From Cristatella mucedo (Eukaryota > Bryozoa > Phylactolaemata > Cristatellidae): a stretch of 64,000 nucleotides of DNA. The stretch lies in the NCBI GenBank assembly GCA_009760855.2, contig WPIO01000005.1, positions 4,820,001 to 4,884,000 of the forward strand, given 5' to 3'. Positions 57,611 to 64,000 of this stretch are shown here, one piece after another (the first letter of the stretch is position 1; each line of letters begins with the position of its first letter). The notes beneath the pieces are model-generated. The model worked only from the letters and a program-made list of their open reading frames with translations. It made no database searches and was not told the origin of the DNA. The position numbers and the translations under genes were made by a program.

Positions 57611-58868
57611 TCATTCCTATAAGGTGTTTGCAATGTTTGTCTACCAGGTGAGGGCTTCGGGGCAGGTTTGGATGTGTCACTTGCTGTATTGGCAGGTGAC
57701 TCTGACGTTGCAGGCGGGTCTCTTAGCTCCACGGGGCTTCGAGGTTTTTCCATCCACTGGGGCCATGGACAAACTGTTGTACAGCCAAGGGTAGCCGTGG
57801 GCATTAGCCGACAGACTGCAGCCGTGCAGCTTATCAGGTCCATACTCGCCAGGTGGCACAAGGGGTAGAATGCTGTATATGAGAAGCAATTAGTCAGTGT
57901 TGGTCTGTGTCATCAGCCTCCTATCTAATCGTGTCGTTTAGGCAGCCGAGTGTGCATGCGGGAGACAAGCTGGCCCCTATGTGTCATCATGCTTAGCTTG
58001 GGCATAGGCCAACTCAGTTCGTGCAGTGTGTGACAGCGCCTGTGCCTCTGGTGCTGCCTGCTAGTTTTTCCTAATGCAGAGATTTGTATTTTGTCAGCTC
58101 TTTGCCCACTTTACCGAGGGTAGTGCTTGTTAGAGAGGATGGAAGGTTGGAGTCAATGCCACAGCATTAGAGAGGCATGAGATCTATCGAATGTGACAAT
58201 GTTTTAGATTGGACAGGGCTGATGGCCGAGTGAGCTTCGGGCTAGTGCTACAGATAAGAGCAAGCTAGCTGCCTTGTTAATATGTTGGAATAGCCTGGAC
58301 TATGTCCTCTGATTTGGGTTCGTCATCAACAGTAGTACCTTTCTATGTCGTCCAGCTTTCAACGTCTCGAGAAGCCGCTATGGTAACAAGGTGAGCAAGA
58401 ACTATGCTATCCCAACGAGTCATCTGATGGGCGCAGGCTTGGTCAATTACATCAGAAATGCTTAACAATCGTGATCCTGGAGAAAAGCATGCAATGCAGG
58501 TGTGCTTGAACTTGAGTGTATGACCTGAAATTGTTGTAGCAGTCATTTCAGTTTAAATGAAAAGAATTGAAAACAAATGGCAGCATCAGCAGCAACAGCA
58601 TAATATCTTACCAGCATATTTTTAATATTAGTATTTGTATAATTTTTAGTATTCTTATTATCTGCACCTATATTGTAAGGATTTTAATTAGTTGTCAAAC
58701 CTCTCTTAATGCCATCTGGTCTGTTTGTAGTGAACTTTGATGTCCTCAACAAGTAAGCTTTAATTTTTCAGTGTTCAATATTGTATCCCTCTATGTGAGA
58801 GAATGGTCGTTATTGGAGACAACTTTAGTCATGCTAAAGCTGCCACCTCTTCATTTCTTTTTTTACAG
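57611..58868. other. Intron sequence with a GC-rich patch
   Basis: Positions 57611-57890 are open in two overlapping minus-strand frames (one Pro/Ser-rich), without RT-like or other motifs and without convincing splice sites. The rest of the stretch shows nothing recognisable. Confidence 0.35.
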
Positions 58869-59002
58869 TGCTCAAGTATTGTGATCTTGAAGCTCCCTGT
58901 CCACGGCATATCGAATGGCAGTGCAATCCTGTTTGCCAATCATAGCACAGTCCTTAACATAGTTTTTACGGATGCTAATGGTTTGTCAACAGAGCTGTGC
59001 AG
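58869..59002 (+). CDS. HGSNAT: HGSNAT-like gene, exon 2
   Basis: Acceptor CTTTTTTTACAG|TGCTCA and donor TGTGCAG|GTATGG. Entered in phase 0 from exon 1, it reads CSSIVILKLPVHGISNGSAI, LFANHSTVLNIVFTDANGLS, TELC, plus two bases. It is beta-strand rich, with glycosylation sites at N72 and N80. The first cysteine completes the C-W-N-C pair and the last matches the conserved Cys that precedes the [EF]-x-[GAN]-x-Y block in HGSNAT. The intron before it is 8.2 kb and houses the main family B LINE. Confidence 0.65.
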
Positions 59003-59329
59003 GTATGGTATTTCCATTTCCATCTGAGCATATGTCATCGTTCGTGGCCCGCTATAGTTTTTGCTTTGATTAGCTATGACTGGACTAGTTTGGCTGACAT
59101 CAAAAATGCACGGTTAGTGGTGCTATCGGCATTGCGTGTTCCTTGCCGAAAGTTTGCTGTTAAACTGACTTAGGCATGCCCGAAAAGCTTATCTATCAAG
59201 TGCAGTCAACAGAGCTTGGTTAGCTGTTAGGTGCCCTATTGGTTTATGCAGTAATTTTAAAACGTGGGTGCAGAAACAGTTTTGGTTTTCGAAGGATTGT
59301 TTTTGGCAGCCTAATCAGAAGACTGTGAG

Positions 59330-60180
59330 GTAAGGATTTTTGCCTACCTTCTACCGTTCCTATTAAAGACACTGGAACGAGTCGTGGCAGACCAGCTGAA
59401 CTCATATATTGAAACTTCAAACCTTGCAAGGAAATAAGTTCCAGTCTGTTTTTAAAGGTACTCACTCCACAGAGTCAGCGTTGCTTCGGGTGTACAACGA
59501 CCTACTTACGAATGCAGGCATGGGTAGAGTACCTCTGCTTGTTTTGCTCGATCTTTCGGCAGCTTTTGATACTATCGATCACCAAGTCCTTCTTGAGCGC
59601 CTCTCATCTCGCCTGGGCATACTTGGCACTGAATTGCAATGGTTCGGGTCCTATTTCAGTGGAGACTCCGGAGTGTTGATGTGAATGGACAAAGATCATC
59701 CGATGTACCTCTGAAATATGGGATGCCTCTGAGTTCCCTGCTAGGTCCTGTTCTTTTCACGGTTTATACTCTCAGTTTTACCAATGTGATTGCCAAGCAC
59801 AATCTAAGCTTTCAGTTCTATGCGGATGACACTCAGTTGTACCTTTGCTTTGATTCCTCCCAGCCTTCGCGCACCTTGAATTCTCTCACCTCCCTTGCTG
59901 CATATATTGATGACATCTGCACATGGATGGCAGCAAACTTTCTGAAATTTAATGATGGTAAAACCGCCTTACTAGTTATGGGCAAACCAATTGTGATTCA
60001 CAAATTTGAATCGCTAACACTTACTATCTGCTCTGCCGGCATATCTCCTGTTAAATCTGCACGAAACCTAGGTATCCTATTCCAAAGTGACCTTGTATTA
60101 GACGACTACATCAGCTCCACAGTCAAGTTTGCCTACTTTCAGCTACATAAAATTGCTAAAATTTAGTGGGGCCCTGTGAA
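59330..60180 (+). mobile_element. Family A LINE fragment with an intact YADD box
   Basis: RT from LPFLLKTLERVVADQLNSYI through [19 protein letters not shown], then [36 protein letters not shown] and ARNLGILFQSDLVLDDYISS. It has frameshifts near 59440 and 59650. At about 60168 it jumps directly to the start of the 3' UTR (GGCCCTGTGAATTGACCTTT), so the C-terminal coding part is deleted. The GVPQGS motif reads GMPLSS. Confidence 0.85.
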
Positions 60181-60194
60181 TTGACCTTTATGTG

Positions 60195-60500
60195 CTAATG
60201 TAATATAATGGATCTCTGTCTGTTACTCAACAAAGACAATGTGGACACAGGAGAGTTTTTTATAGCGCACTCACAGCCTAAGCAGCTTTCTGTACACATT
60301 CAGTAGCCAAAGGACTTCATCTCACACAACAAAGAGAAAGTGGTAAGCATAGCAGAGTCAGGAGAGCAGTTGAGGTAATGAGTAGTATGGAAGTAGCAGC
60401 TCAGGACCGCTGGAAAGGATGAGCCATAGTCGACAGCAGAAGAGTAGTTGTCGTTGCAAATAATTGTGGAAGCGAGTTCCACAGTCTAGGACCTGCTCTA
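60195..60500 (-). mobile_element. Family B LINE 3' end inserted in the family A 3' UTR
   Basis: In minus orientation it shows the family B end (CTCAACTGCTCTCCTGACTC, CACTTTCTCTTTGTTGTG, GAGTGCGCTATAAAAAACTC) and a short tail near 60200 (TTATATTACAT). It interrupts the family A 3' UTR after TATGTGCTAATGTAA. Confidence 0.75.
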
Positions 60501-60962
60501 ATTCCTTGTTTACCAGAAAATGCTGTTCGATTTTTTCTTTCCACCACATCATCGAATTTTAGCAACTCTTCGAACCGTATCAAACTTAAGGTCGTGAATG
60601 CTCAAATTAGCATGCTTCAAACTCTCGATGTTGATGAAACTATGCCAAATACAGTTGGTCTGCATCGAGTAAATCTTACTTAGCAGTGCTCCGACGGTAC
60701 TAGAAAATAATATCTGCCGAGAATGGTGACTATGTCGGTATTCAGAAATTGCCCAGTGACTACAAAAGCAGGATCGTTTGGCATACTTTTTACCTTGCTA
60801 GATAGCTAGGTTTGTAGCATTCTGATTTGTCACAAATATTGTTAACTCATGCAAATTATATGTTCTCGTGAAATATATTAGCCTTTGGTTCATTATAAAA
60901 CTGAATTATCAGATTATAAGTCGATCCTCAGGGTGCAGAGTTTCTCCGTGCCAGTACTATGT

Positions 60963-60970
60963 GTGAGTGA

Positions 60971-61030
<60 letters not shown>

Positions 61031-61080
61031 ACGCACATGTGCATGTGTGTGTGCATGTATGTATGTATGTATGTATGTGT
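60963..61080. repeat. (GT)n and (GTAT)n microsatellites
   Basis: GT repeat at about 60963-61030 followed by a mixed GT/GC stretch and GTAT repeats at 61055-61078, in intron 2 of the HGSNAT-like gene. Confidence 0.95.
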
Positions 61081-61567
61081 GCGTGTTATTGGATCAGCAT
61101 GCTGACCTAGGAGACTTGTCATCTACTGCTCTGATCGTGACTAGCTCGGGATTATTAATACGACCTCAAGCCTTTGCTTGATATTTGCATCATGCATTTA
61201 TAAATTATATCTCACTTCAAACGCCAATGCCGAAGTTCCGGTCATTGGCTCATGCACTCCCCCCCCCCCATGACCGGAGGTGCAATGGCCAAGTCATGGC
61301 CAGCTGGTGATGTCAGAGATCAAGCCCAGCTGTGGCCACGGATATGTTCATGTATAGCCTTGTGAGCATCTGTCCACTCGATTCGTATGTTAGTACCGTG
61401 TTGCTTATGGTTGTTCCCTGCTCTTTTCTGCCTTCTTGTCGTTAACTTTCAGATGCTGATCAATCCCAGCTGTAGCTTTTTGCAATTTCAACTTTGTAAA
61501 ATGTTTGATACATGCCGGTTCTTTAAATGTCAGTGTCTTGCATCCAAATATTCTGAATGTTTTGTAG

Positions 61568-61683
61568 CCAGACACTGGCAGTGGAAGAACATGCTGAGTA
61601 TGTGCTTGCCGTTAATATCAATGCTATACCATCCAATACTTCTTGCTTGTGGAAAGCTGGCAAGGGAACAGCTACCAACATGC
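61568..61683 (+). CDS. HGSNAT: HGSNAT-like gene, exon 3
   Basis: Acceptor GAATGTTTTGTAG|CCAGAC joins in phase to exon 2 (a Ser codon is split). It reads SQTLAVEEHAEYVLAVNINA, IPSNTSCLWKAGKGTATNM, plus one base, to a donor ATGC|GTAAGG. The block EYVLAVN..NTSC matches the end of the HGSNAT luminal domain (G-x-Y-S-L-x-V ... C). Reading through the donor instead would add RKDIYEFPPELLPDRMLKIC and stop at 61757, giving a soluble 163-residue protein. I prefer splicing, since the family continues into about 11 membrane spans. Those exons, with the catalytic histidine, are not in the window. Confidence 0.6.
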
Positions 61684-62319
61684 GTAAGGATATTTATGAA
61701 TTTCCACCTGAACTGCTACCTGACCGGATGTTGAAAATTTGTCGTTCAAGCATATAGTTCTTTCAGTTTGTCTATATGATATTGTGCTAGTGATGTCTGT
61801 TGAAGGTACTTGATTTCTTAGCCAGCTCTGTACGCAGCTTCAGTTCTAGCCAATAATTGAACTTCGGCGGTTGCTTGCAGCCTTGATTCTAGGGTTTGGC
61901 GTGTAGGGTTTAGATAAGATATGACCCGTGTCATGAATTTTTTTTTAGCTACAGCAAATATCCTGTAAATGTAGATTGGTGCAGGATCATGTGACTGTAG
62001 GGGAACATTCTTCTGTGCTCTTTAGTCTAAGCTGTCCTCAATATGACTTGCTTCTGCAGTTGTTTTTGGTAGCTGCCGCTAATATTGTGATCTCGGTGGC
62101 CAATTCTGTAACTTGAATTCTTCGGCATGAGACCCTTTTAGGGCTAGGTGGTTACCAGTATTGTTGCCTCATTTTATACTATTAGTAAGGAGTGCACTTC
62201 GTTTTACTAACATGTATTGAGCTGGTGGGCTACTGGTTTGATTCGTGAGAGAAGGCGTATTGCCGAGAAAATACTTATAAAATGTGTCTAACAATCAAAT
62301 ATTTGTTTATGGTGCCTTT

Positions 62320-63245
62320 CAAAAGATAAAAATGTTAAAAATGGAATCGAAAGTTTTGGTCACTTCTATTTAAAAGAAAAAATGATTATGCAAGCCACTT
62401 GTGACCCAGATACAACCCGGAAGAAACATAACTGCAAATAACAGATGTACTAATGTCTGTATCATATGTGACTTGTATACCTACTTGTTTAGCCTTGGTA
62501 GATTGAGATACATGAGTGAAGCTTGTTGAGTTAAATCCTTCCAACTTATATGCAGCTTCATTTTTAGTATAACTTTGTGCCTTATAAATTCGGTAAGTCC
62601 TCCAATATTTCTTGAGTCAGAGTAAACATTGAAATGGAAGTTCAGCTCTACCTTTACCACATTGTGCTAGTTTATTTCTGATTTCTGTTGGATAAGTTTA
62701 ACTATACTTATCAATCATCGCACAAAATAAAGCTCCAGGAGATGTATAGCTAAGTTGTTCGAACCAAATTAACAAATAAACTAACACAATGCGGTAAAAG
62801 TAGAGCTTTACTTGCATTTCAATTTTTACTTTGAGGTCGATCGTGTCTTTATCCTTTGCTGCAAATGTAAAGTGCCTAGAAAGAGATGGAGTTCTCTGAG
62901 GGTACTATAACAAATTTATTATTATTAGTAGTATTAATAATAATTTTATTTTTATTAAGTATTGGCGAATTATTGAATTAAAGGCACAAAGCCTCACTAA
63001 TAATAAAGCTGAATATAAGTCGGAAGCATTTACCTCAACAAGCTTCACTCATGTATCTCAATCTACCAAGGCTAAACAAGTCGGTATACAAGTCACATAT
63101 GATACAGAGATCGGTGAATTTGTTATATGTTGATATGTTGCTTCCGGGTTAGACATGGCTTACATAATCATTTTTTCATTTATATGGAAGTCGCCAAAAC
63201 TTCCAATCCCATTTTTGAATTGTTTATCTTTTGACAGGCACCCTA
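62320..63245. repeat. Large imperfect palindrome made of two repeat X arms
   Basis: The left arm (62320-62713) is the reverse complement of the right arm (62738-63245). The match runs from the centre (CATTGTGNTAGTTTATTT on both sides) through the TAGAGCT and GAAGCTG blocks, CTCAACAAGCTTCACTCATG, TATCTCAATCTACCAAGGCT and GTATACAAGTCACATATGAT, to CATAATCATTTTTTC and ATTTTTNNNNTNNTTTATCTTTT. The spacer is about 24 bases. The right arm is interrupted by an L2-type tail at 62850-62955. No coding potential; an AATAAA at 62726 lies in the spacer. Confidence 0.7.
62850..62955 (+). mobile_element. L2-type 3' tail inside the palindrome
   Basis: TTTGCTGCAAATGTAAAGTG, CCTAGAAAGAGATGGAGTTC, TCTGAGGGTACT and an ATT-rich tail, inserted into the right arm of the palindrome. 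Confidence 0.7.
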
Positions 63246-63249
63246 AACA

Positions 63250-63335
63250 AATACAAATGTCAAGTGCCTAGAAAGAGATTGAATTGTATTAGGGTGCTAT
63301 ATCAAATGTATTGTTATTGCTATTATTTTATATTT
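63250..63335 (+). mobile_element. L2-type 3' tail at the palindrome edge
   Basis: CAAGTGCCTAGAAAGAGATT, GAATTGTATTAGGGTGCTAT and an ATT-rich tail directly after the right arm. Confidence 0.6.
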
Positions 63336-63424
63336 GATTGGGGGACCAATTTGTCAAGTAATTTCGTGACATTTTGGAGGTTAAAACTCAGATGGTAAGA
63401 TATTTCACCCACATAGGACAAGAT

Positions 63425-63575
63425 TAATGTATTTGTATAGCGCCCTAGCAGAACCAAATTTCTATCCAGGCGTTTCACATATGCCGAAGGACTCGAGCCC
63501 ACAGCCCGGCCGTTAAGATGAACACCTCGACCTCGGTCATTAAAGGTGAGCATCTTAACCCGTGGGCTAAAGGAG
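63425..63575 (-). mobile_element. tRNA-derived SINE with an L2-type tail
   Basis: On the minus strand: TTTAGCCCACGGGTTAAGAT (A-box region), a duplicated middle segment, GGGCTGTGGGCTCGAGTCC (B-box region), and the tail AAACGCCTGGATAGAAATTT with GGGCGCTATACAAA. The head is slightly longer than in the other copies because of the internal duplication. Confidence 0.7.
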
Positions 63576-64000
63576 CATGCTGGTAAAATACTAATTCTGG
63601 GTAAGAGGGTCTGTGTAATATTCCCCGTTTGCTGAAAATTGTGTCTGAATGTGGCAATACTCTTAGCATTCGGCAGAAAAACACCTAGGAATATGTAGCA
63701 AAGTACCTATAATAAAAGATTATGCAAAGTTGTATTTTCAGCTTGATTAGGCTGTGGTGGTAGCAGTGCTGCATCTGCCCACTCGGCCAATCCTCCAGCC
63801 TTGGAAGGATCTTGGCGTGGCGCTTAAATGGTACAGAGGCTTTGGAGCAAGGTTGAAGTATTTTCCTAGGTGGATCGTATGGAAAAACCACCCAAGTACT
63901 TCAGTATCTGTCTCGTTTTTTTTACTAAAGATTCGGGTACAGTTATATGAGGAACCTCGTGGATTTGAACACCGAAATTGTTGCCGTGGTAGAGTTGGTA
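63576..64000. other. No exon recognised to the window edge
   Basis: This should be intron 3 of the HGSNAT-like gene. No open frame continuing the family (first membrane span) with an in-phase acceptor is visible here. Confidence 0.4.

Noticed and set aside
62060-62116. Hydrophobic stretch LFLVAAANIVISVANSVT after a CTGCAG acceptor as a possible HGSNAT membrane exon
   Set aside because: The phase does not match the exon 3 donor, and the frame stops after 18 residues.

Overview
The window reads as nuclear DNA from an invertebrate metazoan. It has short protein-coding exons with GT..AG splice sites, long introns, a Pol III tRNA-Ala gene and a heavy load of L2/CR1-type non-LTR retrotransposons and SINEs. 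There is nothing prokaryotic in it: no operons, no ribosome binding sites and no compact gene packing. The species cannot be told from the sequence alone.

Layout. Positions 1-2150 are GC-rich and hold the 3' end of an unrecognised plus-strand gene, with its last exon at 1461-1671 and a poly(A) signal at 2147. Positions 2170-24400 carry no convincing protein gene. They hold decayed L2 LINEs (3.5-4.2 kb, 7.5-11.7 kb), a degenerate satellite of about 165 bp period (11.8-14.6 kb), SINEs, a pair of inverted MITE-like elements with GGACATTCCCC-rich ends (20.8-22.1 kb) and tRNA-Ala(AGC) at 22606-22678.

Positions 24428-48158 form one minus-strand gene. Seven coding exons join in phase into a coiled-coil protein of about 244 residues with an acidic, aromatic tail; its best tentative relative is CCDC152. 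Its introns are packed with nested LINE fragments, SINEs and long (TA)n, (TACA)n and (CT)n tracts.

About 2.3 kb further on, pointing the other way, is the 5' part of a plus-strand gene (50486, 58869 and 61568). It encodes a signal peptide and a cysteine-containing, N-glycosylated luminal domain that matches the N-terminal domain of HGSNAT (heparan-alpha-glucosaminide N-acetyltransferase). The membrane-spanning catalytic part must lie beyond position 64000. Its first intron contains the best preserved LINE of the window (53.7-57.0 kb; endonuclease, reverse transcriptase, 3' tail).

Two LINE families dominate. Family A (L2-like) ends in a conserved double hairpin followed by (ATT)n. Family B ends in ATACATTACATTACA or expanding (CATA)n. 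A tRNA-derived SINE carries the family A hairpin at its 3' end, which suggests that it borrows the L2 machinery. Insertions are nested in both directions (B in A, A in B, SINE in A), so the families appear to have been active over overlapping periods. All LINE copies here are broken by frameshifts, stops or deletions.
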